Source: Geosiphon pyriformis
Lineage: Eukaryota > Glomeromycota > Glomeromycetes > Archaeosporales > Geosiphonaceae
Assembly: GCA_016748015.1 (NCBI GenBank)
Contig: JAAOMT010000197.1
Coordinates: forward strand, 334,939-398,938
Direction of reading: 5' to 3'
DNA length: 64,000 bases
The notes under the pieces are model-generated. The model ran no database searches, was not told the origin of the DNA, and saw nothing but the letters and a program-made list of their open reading frames with translations. A program made the translations under genes and the position numbers. This document shows positions 51,961 through 64,000 of the stretch, one piece after another (within the stretch, counting starts at the first letter, position 1; each line of letters starts with the position of its first letter).

Positions 51961-52079
51961 TAGAATTAATACCAACAAATTACTAATTCAACAATAATCA
52001 ACAAATAAAACAATAGATTCTAAAAACTACAACAATAGTAAAAATTATTTAAAGATTTTTAACATACTAGAAAATTGTT

Positions 52080-53300
52080 TTTTAACTAAAAAACACTAAT
52101 TACAATACCAATTCAAACAATATTTCCTGCACCACAATAAAATCTATTATTAAAACTGCCAAAATCTAACAAATCTATTTAAATTAGTCTAACAAAATAA
52201 AAAAAACAATTTTATATAACATATATACAAACTTTTTATTAACATATCTAGAAAAAAACAGCACAATACAGAAAACATTAAAACATTATTTTTGGCTTTA
52301 CATATACCAAAACATTTAATAATATATAAAATCATGTAATAGTTGTTAAAAAAAAGAAAAAACTTGTCTCACTAAATCTTTAAATCCAATCAAAGTTGAA
52401 CAACCTTTTAACAAAATAGGAATTAATTTAATTAGACCACTATCTGTTATCACTTAAGAAAATCATTATATTACAGTTATAATAGATTATTTCACTAAAT
52501 GGCCCAAAATCAGAGCTATTTAACAAGCAGATGCAAAAACAATAGCAAATTTCATCTATAAGAACATTATTTGTAGACATAAATGTCTAATTAAACTTTT
52601 ATCTAATCAAAAAACACATTTTGTAAACAACTTAATACAAAAAATTTGTAAACACTTTAATGTTAAGAGACTTTTATCATTATCTTATTACCTATAAACA
52701 AATGAACTTATAGAACAATTCAATCAAATATTATATAAATTATTAACCAAAGTTTTAACCAATTTTAAGCAGAAATAAAATATTTTTATTCTATTAATGT
52801 TATTAGTATATAAAACATTAAAACAAAATATTATGAAATACACTTTTTGATTTGATCTATAGAAGAATAGCAATACTACTAATTTATTTCACCATAAAAA
52901 CATATTCTATACAACCAATTAATGAAGAAAACTATTAAAAAACATTTCAAAAACATGTTTACATTTTTCTTAGTACTTTAAAAAAAAAACAATAAATAGC
53001 AGTCACACATATTGAATACTTCTAAGCTCAACAAAAAAAATGACATGGCAACAAATTGCCACCAGTCACCAACAAGTTTAAAGTTGGAAACAAAGTTTTC
53101 TTATACAGAACTAAGGCTGAAAAACAATAGAATGAAAAATTTAAACAAAAATGAAATAAATCATTCTATATTTACAAAATCTTAGGCAATAGATTATACA
53201 AGTTAAGACTTGATAACAAAGTCTTAGCAAAAGTTGCACATAAGAATTGATTGAAACATTATTATTCTAAAAACAATTCTGAACTATTAATTTCACAAAT
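52080..53300 (+). pseudogene. Integrase relic of the Gypsy element
   Basis: The catalytic core is visible at about 52395-52780: EQPFNKIGINLI, then IDYFTKWPKIRAI (first Asp of the DDE triad kept), IANFIYKNIICRHKC, KTHFVNNLI and ELIEQFNQILYKLL (Glu present). The downstream C-terminal part (about 53090-53260) has VFLYRTKAE and a KILGNRLYKLRLDNK stretch. Trp positions in the C-terminal part are TAG and TGA. Confidence 0.8.
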
Positions 53301-54288
53301 TAGTACATATTCTCTTTTAATTAATTCTAAAGACATTTCTTGAAACTTAAAACCAATAGTTATAATAAAACAATAACCAAATTTGAACATTTAATTTAAT
53401 ATTATCATAATATTCATTTAAAAAATACACAAATATAAAACAAAAATAGTAAATAATTACAAAAAAACCCAAAAACAAAAATATATAAAAACCCAATATC
53501 CAAAAATATTTTCATATTTTTCTTTTTTCAAAATCCTTTTAAAAATTTATTTTATTTTTTCAAATTTTTTCAAATTTTATTCACAATTTTATTTTATTTT
53601 ACTATAATTATTTCATAAAATATTTAACACATATCTCAAAAATTAATGTTAGCATTAAAAACACTCTCTGACTTATTTATAACAATCAATAAAAGTTAAA
53701 TTAATTACACTCAAAAAAAAATTATAATACCAATAATAAATAATTTGCAAAATTATTACCTATATAAAAAAAACACAAAAAGTTTCTTTGAAATTCAATT
53801 ACCAAAACTTATGAAGTAAGTATTAAAAAAAATTTTATTTACTTCTATTGATATTTTACCAAATATTATAATTCAACAAAAGTTTTAACTATTTCTTAAT
53901 AAACAAAGTCATAAATATACTCCTATATTTAGATATTTTTATATTGGAAGAACACTTTATAAACAAAAACTGAAACTTAAAACAACAAATCTTATTCTTA
54001 AAGCAATACAAAAACAAATTCACAATAAATTCAAAACAACAGCTAAATTGACAAACACTTATTACAAACTTAAGACAGTTATTAAATTTTATAACTTATT
54101 TAATATTTGTAAAAACATCTTACAAAATCTAGTACTGCTATTAATAAAAATCTAATATATTAACAAACTTACAAAACTGAAATTTTAACAATTTTCAGAC
54201 CAAATAATCACAATTATTCTAAAATACTATTTTAATATTACAGATAATATTTGGACTTTAATAGAGTTCAGTTTTGATGAGAAAATTA

Positions 54289-55140
54289 TGTTACCAATAA
54301 AATTTTAGCCATTAAGTTAACATGAAATTACTTTTATAATTCCTATTATTAATTAGCATATATCAAATTTTATTTCAATTATTACTTATTATTTAATTAA
54401 ATTATTGAATATTACTAGTTAATTAATAATTTAATTTGTATAATAAAAAGTAGAATATTCAGATTACATAATATCTTAAACTATATAACATTCAAAAATT
54501 TGTCAAAATTTGTAGAAATTCACAAAATATCTTAATAGTTTACTAAAACTATTCATAGTTTGTAAAAACAATTTGTAGTTTATTGAAATATATCTTTAAT
54601 TTATCAAAATTATAGCAAAAAAAAAATTTAAGTTTATAGATTAATATTACAATAAGTTGTATAAAAAAAGAGGTTTTTTTTTCAAGAAAATATATTTTAA
54701 TTAGAATCAGTTATCTTACATATATCTTTATAAAAAAACTAAATACTTTAAAAATCTAATTTCTTTAAATAATTATACTTAACATTTTCCAAAACCCAAC
54801 AAATATTGTTAAAATTGATTAACTACCAATTTTAGTAATCAGTTAGTAATTCCAAACTTGAACAAAAACAATTCTCTTAACAAAATTTTATTTTTTTTAT
54901 TTTTTTTTTATTTTTTTTTATTTTTTTTATTATAATTATTAAGATAGCTTACAGACAAAATTTCTGTAAAAAAGTTGACTTTTATAGTAAAATAACTGGC
55001 ACAGAATTGGCTATTCTATTTATAAGTCCAGCAATTCAAAATATAAGAGATAATTTGAAAATAAATTCAGTTATTAGAGGTTTAACTACTTATAAAATCA
55101 TAAATTTACAACAAACAAATATTAAAAACCTCTAATAACA
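54289..55140 (+). repeat. 3' LTR of the Gypsy element
   Basis: Begins TGTTACC and ends ATAACA; matches the 5' LTR with small deletions and many transitions. Confidence 0.78.
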
Positions 55141-58100
55141 ATAACAACAAAAAACATAATATATTTCACTTGTTAACAATTCTTATAAATCACAAATCAA
55201 ATAATCCCAAATGAGTTATAAAGTTTAAAATTAATAAAATCAGCTTATTTGTGTATTTTAAATATTATTACTTAAGTAGAAAAACCAATCCAAGTTATAA
55301 AAAAATGTAATCAAAATATAATAACATGAAATAATACAGAATAATACAAAAAAACACAAAATAATGTGCAATAACTCGGAATAATACAATACAGAATACA
55401 AGAACACAATATAGCACAAAAAAACTAATTAAACTTAGAATAACTAGTAATAATATAAAGAAACAAAGCAATAACAAAAATAATAAGCAATAGTTAGCAA
55501 TAATAAAACAATCAAAAGCAGTCTTGTAAAACTAAAAGAAATATATAAAAAAAAGAATAGTTATAGAAGATAAAAAAAAAGACAGATAAACAAGAATTAA
55601 CTTCTTTTTTTACTTATATTCAATATATCCTTTGATAAAATCTCTTATATATACCTATACTTAATTTACAAAAATAAAAAAAATATTCAAAAAGAACACA
55701 GAAACCCAAAAACCACTTATATATGATTTTTAAAGTCATGTATTTCCACTAAATTAATCATTGTTTCTTATTATTATTCTTAAATAAATACTTTTAACTT
55801 ATAATATTGCAAATTTTTAATGATTTGAACCAATCACTTTTGATTACAATGGTTGACAATACTAATTTTCTTTTTTAATCTTCTTTATATTTTTTTCTTT
55901 CTTTTCTTGTATTTTCTTTTTGTTTTTTTTTGTTTTTTTGATTCTCTTTTGGAGCAGCAATATAGAAAAAATTGACTGATTGGAAATAGATTTTGTAATA
56001 GTCTAGTAAAAAAAGAAAGCTTCTCCTAGAATTAAATAATAACATTATCTTTTTAGCTTATTATTAGGCTTTAATGACTGCACTTAACTAGTTTAGAGAA
56101 GATAGCACACAATTACAAATTGCAATACTATAAAACTATATCTCTGTGTCTTATAACTTAAGAATTCTATGAGTAAATTTATATTTAAAGAAAAACCTTT
56201 AAAGATTAATAACCTTGACACTTCAAATAAACTTTCTCAGAAAAATTTTTTCAGTTTTCAACATTCAACTTTAGAGCACCAAAAGTTACTGTTTTACTTT
56301 TTCAAATTTACTTGTAATAATATCTTCTACACAAGTTGTTTTTTGGTTAAAATATCATAATATTGTTTTAAATAATAATACAACAAATACCAACTACTAT
56401 TAGATACTATTTTTTTTTCTTATTATAAATAATAACACAAGATTTTATCTTGTTGTATAAGTTTTTATATCAAATAAAACTGCCAAATTATATAAATAAA
56501 TTTTAAAATACACAAAAAAAGCAATAATAATAAAACTATTAATGTTCATTATTAATATTGATCTTATAACAAATATAGCAGTTGCTTAAGTATATAAAAT
56601 AATTTATCAAAATCATTATATTTTTCATATTAATAAAAATTTACTAAGAAATTTCAAATCAAAGCTTCATAATTAATATAAAAGCTTTGTTTACAATTTT
56701 TTTCTATGTTACAATAATTTATATGAAGAAAATTTTTATAAATGATAACTACAACTTATTAAAACATATATTAATGCTAAAAATTACTTAATAAAAGCTT
56801 TTTATTCTAGCCAACAAGTATAGACCAGTATATTTACATTAAAAATATTTACTACAAGAACTTAAACTATCTTTTGTATTAAAAATTTCAACAATATTAT
56901 TAAATACATGCTTTTAGCAAATAGTAGTTTGTATAATCTTGGTAGTATATTAAACACAAGACTTGAAAATAAGGCAAAATGGAATTGTTTTTTTGAATAT
57001 TATATATTTTTATTTTGTATAAGAATTATGTTAATTAACTATAATTTTTTTTGAGATTGACAAACAAATAACTTAATACTTCATATCTTATATCTTATTT
57101 ATAAAATATTTAAAAATGACATAATGTCTATATTTTATTATAAATTAATTATTATTAAATATTAATATTTATAATAAGATAAAAGAATTTATTTTTTAGT
57201 GTACTTTTTCAAGTTATTTATCTAACAACATTTTAATATTTAGGATTTCAGTCCTAATATAATAGATAATTTTATTAAAAATCTGTATAACATAAAACAA
57301 ACTTTATTAAAATCAATGATTGCTAAAGTTGATAAAAAAAAACATCAAAAAAGTATGAAAAATTACAGATCTATGACCAAAAAACAGTAAGCATTTATAT
57401 TTTATTATAATTGTTAATTCTATTTCTTATCTTTATTTATGTTTGTCTAATATATTTCATAATATTATTTGTTGCCATTATTTTTAAGTAATACTATATT
57501 CAAAAATTGCAGGATTTTACATTTAAATAATATTTTCATAATGGTATACTAATAAAAAAAAAGACAATAATTTAATTACTAAAGCTTTTTGCTTTGTGAA
57601 TTAAGAGACTGCAAAAATTTTTTTTGATAAAATAGTAATCTTAAATCCTTTAATTGTATTTAAGACTATTATCAATGTTTTATACTTTGTAGTACAGAGA
57701 AAACAAAAATATGGTGAAGTATAGAAACTCATATAACAGATTGTTTAGCTTGCTATCAAACATAATAATTATAGTGAGATAATAATATGATTAAGACAAT
57801 TTATTGGCCAACATAAAAAAATAGTGTTTGTACTTTAAAATCAAGACCAAGTTCTGAAAAACAATCAAGTTGATAATGTTAATAAAAAAAATAAGCTTAA
57901 ATAAATTGAAAATCTATTAGTATTATGATATAAAGAACACTTAGAAACCAAAAATTATAAGTTTACTACTAAAAAAAAAGAAAACCATGCACAAAATACA
58001 TTTGTAATAGATGTGGTTTTTTAAAACACAATAATACAAAATATCAAAATTATGTAAGATTTAATTAATTATTTGTTTATTTTTTACTTTACAATAACTA

Positions 58101-59907
58101 AACATTATATTTACTTTTAGTGAAATTAATAATTTAACTTTAATTTGTCCAATAAAAATAAATAATATATATTATTATTACATATTATTTTTTTAAAATT
58201 TAATAAAATTTCTGATTTTAATTAAAACTATTTTTGAAGTTGTTTTATATAACAGATTATTATAATTAAATTTATTTAAATTAAAAAATCAAAATCAAAA
58301 TCAAAAAAACTTAAAAAAAATTCAAATTTAAAATCTGTTATAATTAAAATTTCAATAATTCAACTAATTTCAGCAATTTAACTAATTTTAAATCTAATAA
58401 ATTTAACAAATTTAATATTTTTAATATTATTAAACATAAAAGTTTCTTTAGTATTAAATATATTTTTATTATTAATAATATTAATAGTTTATATATTAAT
58501 TATAAAATTAAAAAATTTATTAACAAAAATAATAATATAGCTTTAATTAAATAACCAATAATTAAAACAATAATTAAATATTTCAAATAATATTATACTT
58601 TTTTTAAACTATTATTAAATCATAATATTTAAAGCTTAACTATAAAATTACAAAATTTTATAGTATTTAAAACTACTATTTTGCAATATTTTAATAATAA
58701 TAATAGTATTTAATTGGCTTTAAACTTATTTTACTATTATAAAACAAAAAAAATAAAACTGTTATTATTTATTTAAATATTTTTATTAAAATTTGTATTA
58801 AATATAAATTATTAATATTAATTATTTTATTATATTTTAAATCTTAAATCAATTTATTAAAAAATTATATAATAGTGTTTTATAATGAGTATATTTATTA
58901 TATTTAGTTAATTTTTAAGCAGTAATTAAATTAATCAAAAATTTCAAATTGGCTAAACTAAAAACCAATTATATTTAAATAATAAATTTGCTAATAAATA
59001 GTTTATTTAAATTAAATACCAAATTAAAACAATTTAATAAATTTATTAATTAAAAATTAAAAAAATATTTAACTAATAATTAAGCTATGTATTAATTTTT
59101 TTAGTATTATAAGAACAATTAAAACAATAATTATTCTTAAACTTAATTATTATTATTATTATTAAATCAATAATAAAAACAAAAAATCATAATTTATAAT
59201 TATTGTTACAAACAAAATTATATTAAAGTAAACTATTATTTATAATTAATTAATTAACAAATAAAAATTAATATTTAAATTCTAATTACAGATATTAAAC
59301 TTAAACTATAAATTTAAAGTTTTACAAAAACAATATTAAATGTTTTAATATTATTTAATATAATAATTTAAATATATTTTTTATTTTTAATAATAATTAT
59401 AAATATAAAAAATTAATATATTAATTACAATAATAATTTCAATAATAATTTTTAGTTTTAATACTAACTAATAATTTAAAAACAAAAACTATTTAACAAA
59501 ATTAACAATTGATAATAATTATTTATTAATTAATAACAAAAAAATCATACCAAAAATTTAAAAAACACAATTATAATTTTTGAATTTTCAGAACTATTTA
59601 AGTCTTATTATAATAAAAATTAGCAAATTAATAATAGCTTAGAATTTAATATAATAACAATAATATTATTTTATCTGTTATTATTATTAAAAATAATACT
59701 TTTGTTATTATTTTTTTAATTTGAAAAATAAAACAAGTTATTATTAAATAAAATTGCTTTAAATTTAGATAAATCAAATATTATTATATATATTAATATT
59801 AAAATTAATAATTATTTTATTAAATTTATTCTTAATAATAATTTAATAAACAGTATTATTGCAAAATATCTTATAAACTAATTAAATTATTAAGTTAATT
59901 AAACTAT
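55141..59907. other. AT-rich block with unidentified coding relics
   Basis: No intact gene. A short plus-strand frame at 56169-56360 (MSKFIFKEKPLKINNL...) and a scatter of fragments at about 57250-58060 look like old protein: one contains CTKYICNRCGFLKHNN (57988-58035), a possible Cys-pair zinc motif. They may belong to another transposon. From 58060 to 59900 I see only AT-rich sequence. Confidence 0.4.
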
Positions 59908-60900
59908 TGTTACCAGTAAAATTTTAGCTATTAATTAGCATAAAATTATCCTTATAATTTCTATTATTAATTAGCACATATTAATATCATTTCAAATTAT
60001 CACTTATTATTTAATCAAATTATCAAATATTACTATTTAATTAATAACCCAATTTATACAATAGAAATTAGAATGATTAAATTACACAATACTTTAAACT
60101 ATGTAATATTCAAAACTTCATTGAAATTTGTAGAAATTTACTGAAATAATAAATAATTTACCAAAATATTTAATAATTTATCAAAATAACTTGTAGTTTG
60201 TTGAAATATATTTTTAGTTTGTTAAAATTATAGCAAAGAAGAAAGTTTAAGTTTATAAATTATTACTATAACAAGTTGTATAAAAGAAGAGCTTTTTTTT
60301 TTGAGAAAATATATTTTGCTTTAGATTTATTTTTACTTAGATATTTTAATTAGTATTAATTTTAAATAAAATTATCTTTTATAAATCAATAAAAACAAAT
60401 ACTTGAAAACTCAATTCTTAAATTATTATACTTAATAATTCTCTAAAACCCAACTAATGTTTTAAAATTGATTAACTACTAATTTCAGTAATCTATTAAT
60501 AATTCCAGACCTAAACAGAAAACGATTTTCTTGACAAAATTCTATTTTTTTTATATTTTTTATATTTTTCTTTAGTTTTTCTTATTATAATCATTAAAAT
60601 AGCTTATAAACAAGAATTTTGTAAAAGAGTTGACTTTTATAACAAAGTAACTACACATTTTAGTGAATTTCTAGATAAGCAATTCTTGGAAAAAAATCAA
60701 TATTTACTACAACATAATTATATAAAGTAACTAATATAGAATTGGCCATTTTATTTACAAGTTTAGCAGTTCAAATTATAAGAGATAATTTTAAAAATAA
60801 ATTCAGTTATTAGAAATTTAATAACTTCTAATAAACATGAATCCACAGCAAACAGATATTAACAACAATTAAGAAAAAAGACTAAAAATCTTTAGTAACA
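59908..60900 (+). mobile_element. Solo LTR of the same Gypsy family
   Basis: Begins TGTTACC and ends GTAACA (6-bp terminal inverted repeat) and aligns with the LTRs at 44468 and 54289. No internal element sequence is attached. The best-preserved LTR termini of the four copies. Confidence 0.8.
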
Positions 60901-62890
60901 ACATAGAAAAAAAAAAGTTTATTTTATTTTAAAAAATTATAATAGTTTTAAGTAAAACAAAAGCTAATTTAATTATAAAATTAATAATATAAATAAAATA
61001 TCATATTTATTAATTTTTTAAATTAAAATTAAAATTTTTTAATATATAAAAATATTATAATTGTTAAAATTTATAATTAAATAAAACTTTATTTTTTATA
61101 AAAAAAATATAATTAATATTAAATATTATAAATTAAAACTTTAATAATTTTTTTAAAAAAATTTAATTAATATCAAATATTATAAATTAAAACTTTAAAA
61201 ATTTTTTTTAAAAAAACTTGGTTAATATTAAATATTACAAATTAAAACTTTAATAATTTTTTTTAAAAGAATTGGTTAATATTAAATATTATAAATTAAT
61301 TAAGAAATTGTTTTATATTAATCTAATTAAATACTAAAAATAAAATTGTTATATTTTTGTTAAATTTCAAGTTTTTAATATAATAATTTAAACATTTTTT
61401 AATTATTTTTTCTTAAAAAAACCCAAAAAACAACTGAAAATTAAGTAAAATATAATAAAAATTCCAAATAAAATTAATTTAATAAACAATAATAACTAAT
61501 TATATGTAATAAAACATAAATTATACTTATTTTAAAGTATTTTATTTGTTATATTATATTAAATAATAATTAAACTGTACTTATTAAATTTTTTTATTGG
61601 TTTAATAAATATAATCTAATTATTAATTAAAATATAAAATACAAAAGACTTTATATAATTACAGCTTATATATTTTTTATATATACCTAATTATTTAATT
61701 ATATAGCAGTTTAATTAACACAAAATTTAATATTAAATAATTGTAATTTTAATAAAATTATTATTTAAATATATTTTTTTTTATTAATAATAATATTTAT
61801 AATATTTTTATTAATATTATTATAATTAAATTTTGTTTTAAGCTTAACAATTTTTAAATTCAAGTTATTAATAAATTTGCTAATAATATTTAATTTAATT
61901 TAGAAATTAAAACACAAACTTTTCAATTTTACAATTAGAACAAAAAAACCATTAACTAATTTAATTATCAATTAAACCAAAGTATTAATAAGTTTAATAA
62001 TCAATTTAATTAATAAAATTAATAAAATTATATTAAAATTTAAAAAAGTCAAACAAAAATTAATTATAAGATTAACAGTAATAACAAAAAAAAATAGTTA
62101 ACAAATAGCAGTAAAAAAACCAATAAAACTAAAATCTTAACATAAAACTTAATATTAATAAAAAAAATCAAAAACTTTAAAGCCAATAACAAACTTAAAA
62201 AAAACTTAAAAAATAATAATAATAATATTAGATAATTTACAACTAAATAATTTAAAATTTAAAATTTAAAAGAATACTAATATTTAAGAATTTTTATCAA
62301 ATATAATATTTTTTTAAAATTAAAAGTAATAATAATAAATTGTAATTATTAAGCAAAAATAAAAAAATAAAAAATAAAACAAATATAATTACAAACTTAA
62401 ATAACCAATTTATTAATTTTAAAAACAGTTAATTAAAAAAAAGATTAAACAATTTGGTTTTAAAAATATTATAAAAAATAGTTAATTAACAAAAAAATTT
62501 CAATATTATTTTTTATTAGTACAAATTAACAAATAAAAACAGTATTAATAACAAAAAAAGATTTAAAATAAACAATAATATAGAATTATAAATTAACAAA
62601 TAAAACTTTATTAAAAATAGTACTAAAAAAAACATTATAAAAAGTAATAACCAAAAAAAAACTAATAAAAATTACAAAAACTACAGAAAACTTAATAATT
62701 TTTAAAGTAAAAAAAGAAAATAAAATAAAATTAATATTATTTTTAATAGTCAAATTTAAATAAAAAAAATCATATAAAAATTTAAGTATAATTTTAATAT
62801 AAGCCAATTTAATTTTAATAATACTGATATGTAGATTTAAATATATATCAATATTCCCAACTAATCAATTAAAAGCTTGAATTTCATTTA
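60901..62890. other. AT-rich desert
   Basis: Extremely AT-rich, with a short tandem array at 61111-61305. No coding relic is recognised. It ends abruptly at about 62890. Confidence 0.6.
61111..61305. repeat. Tandem repeat, period about 55 bp, about 3.5 copies
   Basis: Units starting AATTAATATTAAATATTATA recur at about 61111, 61165, 61221 and 61275, with a T-run and A-run in each. Confidence 0.75.
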
Positions 62891-64000
62891 AAATTGATCA
62901 CTGTGTCAAATTCGTCAAAATCCTATGTTGATCTCTCGATTTTAACAGTTTCTTCTCAGCCTATTACAAATAGGCGATCGCTGCAGTTTTTTGATAAATA
63001 TTTCGAAAATGTGGCATTTGTTTATTTCGAATTTTTCAAAATGGGAAAATAACGAATCTGAACATATCATTACTCCTCATGGTGTGTGTGCAAAACAAAA
63101 ATTTCTGAAAAAAGGTGGAAAATTTTTCCCATGACATTATTTTGGCTAAAAATTAAACAGATTGAATTGCGTCTGAGAATATGAAATACAGATCATCAAT
63201 ACTTTATAGAATTGCGCCATTAGCACCAATTTAATTATACAAATGATTTTCCGAGCAAAGCTAATAGAAACTCCGGTTTCATTTCTTTGTTGGGTCTCAT
63301 TTTTATCGGGCCACAACGTTTGATTCATGACTTCAGAAGTTATTTTGTCAGCTGGACTAACATGGGATACTCGTGGTATTGGCGCTTCATCTTCGGGCCG
63401 AAATTTAAAAATGTAAATCGTTCGTTGGTAAAGGATCCCTGTTATTAAAAAAAATAAAAATGACGTTAAGAAATTAAGATTGAAAGAAAATGTACTTTAA
63501 CCTTCGAATAATTTAGATCGAATTTTAGAAAATCAAGATTGATTAAGGGGTAAACTCCCTATTTTTAAATTCTGCATTAGCTGATGACCCATCCCAAGGG
63601 GCTCAGAACCGTTTGACACATGGGATGACTCATTGGTCTCCTAAATCCAAAATGAGAACAAGATCGTTCCCCGAGAAGCAACTTTAAGGAACGACACGGG
63701 TTTTTAATACAACTTCTAGATTTGTTTTTGATATTGTTGTTTTTTTGGGGTATGTTGTTGTTGTTGGGTTGCAGTAATTCCATAAGACGATCGAGTTTAT
63801 CAAGCTAGGCGAATCACCCAAAAACCGTTAGCTTGCAGCAACTTTGGACATGTGCCATCCTGTCAAAGCTTCACAAATCATTGTGTTACAGACTAGTAAT
63901 AACTTGGGAAAAGATAACTTTGGGAGAATATGGCTTTGCTCTTTAGTAATCAAATTCCTAACATAGATATCTCGTGAAATGTAAGAATTGATATAATGGG
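62891..64000. other. Return to normal composition; flank of the next gene
   Basis: The base composition changes sharply here. Apart from the candidate exon at 63146-63438, no feature could be supported. Confidence 0.5.
63146..63438 (-). CDS. Candidate exon of an unidentified gene
   Basis: A frame open for about 97 codons after a good acceptor (TAACAG at 63444-63439). It reads ILYQRTIYIFKF, then an acidic and polar stretch with EDEAPIPRVSHVSPADKIT. The real exon probably ends at a donor before the frame stop at 63146. Upstream exons would lie to the right, perhaps near 63577-63783. The product is not recognised. Confidence 0.4.

Larger units (their letters stand above)
44468..55140 (+). mobile_element. 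Ty3/Gypsy LTR retrotransposon with dUTPase, heavily mutated
   Basis: Two direct LTRs (44468-45435 and 54289-55140) flank about 8.85 kb. Inside, on the plus strand and in order, are relics of gag, retropepsin, a Cys-pair region, dUTPase, reverse transcriptase, RNase H and integrase. The RT-RNase H-integrase order is that of Ty3/Gypsy. The whole element is very AT-rich, and almost every Trp position visible is TAG or TGA. A second LTR-only insertion in inverse orientation (49965-50896) interrupts the RT. About 1 kb between integrase and the 3' LTR (53300-54288) is unassigned. No intact ORF remains. Target-site duplications were not recognisable. Confidence 0.85.

Noticed and set aside
45600-53300. 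Reading TAG and TGA as Trp under a variant genetic code
   Set aside because: Host genes here terminate at TAG and TGA at conserved ends, and the retroelements also show mutated catalytic residues, so mutation explains the pattern better.

Overview
This is a eukaryotic, almost certainly fungal, genomic window. The genes carry short introns of about 50-160 nt, and several families are fungal in flavour: a PHO80-type cyclin, a LOA1/Vps66-type acyltransferase, and an Asi-like membrane RING protein ending in RIYVP. The retroelement types and a decayed Fanzor (eukaryotic TnpB) make an early-diverging fungus, perhaps a Glomeromycotina relative, my best guess. That placement is inference, and no species is claimed.

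Layout. Positions 1-5420 hold a LINE-type retrotransposon (LINE-A, plus strand), cut by the window edge and by an 895-base assembly gap (4421-5315). An AT-rich desert follows to about 7060. Positions 7.3-35.1 kb are a gene island of normal composition. In order it holds an NSE3/MAGE protein (+), an Asi-like RING E3 ligase (-), an unresolved gene (-), a LOA1-like acyltransferase (-), translation elongation factor 1-alpha (-), peptidyl-tRNA hydrolase (-), a novel coiled-coil protein (+), a PRL/PTP4A-type phosphatase (+), a 126-residue unknown (+), ribosomal protein eL32 (-), a dead Fanzor (-), an ICMT-family methyltransferase (-), a PHO80-type cyclin (+) and an FHA protein of the SNIP1/Pml1 family (-). 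I rebuilt exon structures by hand; for most genes the reading frame closes exactly through every intron.

Positions 35.1-62.9 kb are an AT-rich transposon graveyard. It holds a full-length LINE (LINE-B, minus strand, 36417-43183) bounded by a 10-bp target-site duplication. It also holds a 10.7-kb Ty3/Gypsy element (44468-55140) whose order is gag, protease, Cys-rich region, dUTPase, RT, RNase H, integrase. An inverted solo LTR is nested inside its RT, and a further solo LTR lies at 59908-60900. Normal composition resumes at about 62.9 kb, where a candidate exon of the next gene is visible.

The main signals are these. (i) Tryptophan codons in all three retroelements have repeatedly become TAG or TGA while the frames otherwise hold, which resembles repeat-induced C-to-T mutation in CpA context. 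(ii) There is a dUTPase between protease and RT in the Gypsy element. (iii) There is a Fanzor relic. (iv) Three GC-AG introns occur in two conserved genes. The housekeeping genes do not form one pathway. One possible functional link is that the PRL phosphatase ends in a prenylation-type motif and an ICMT-family methyltransferase lies 5.6 kb away.
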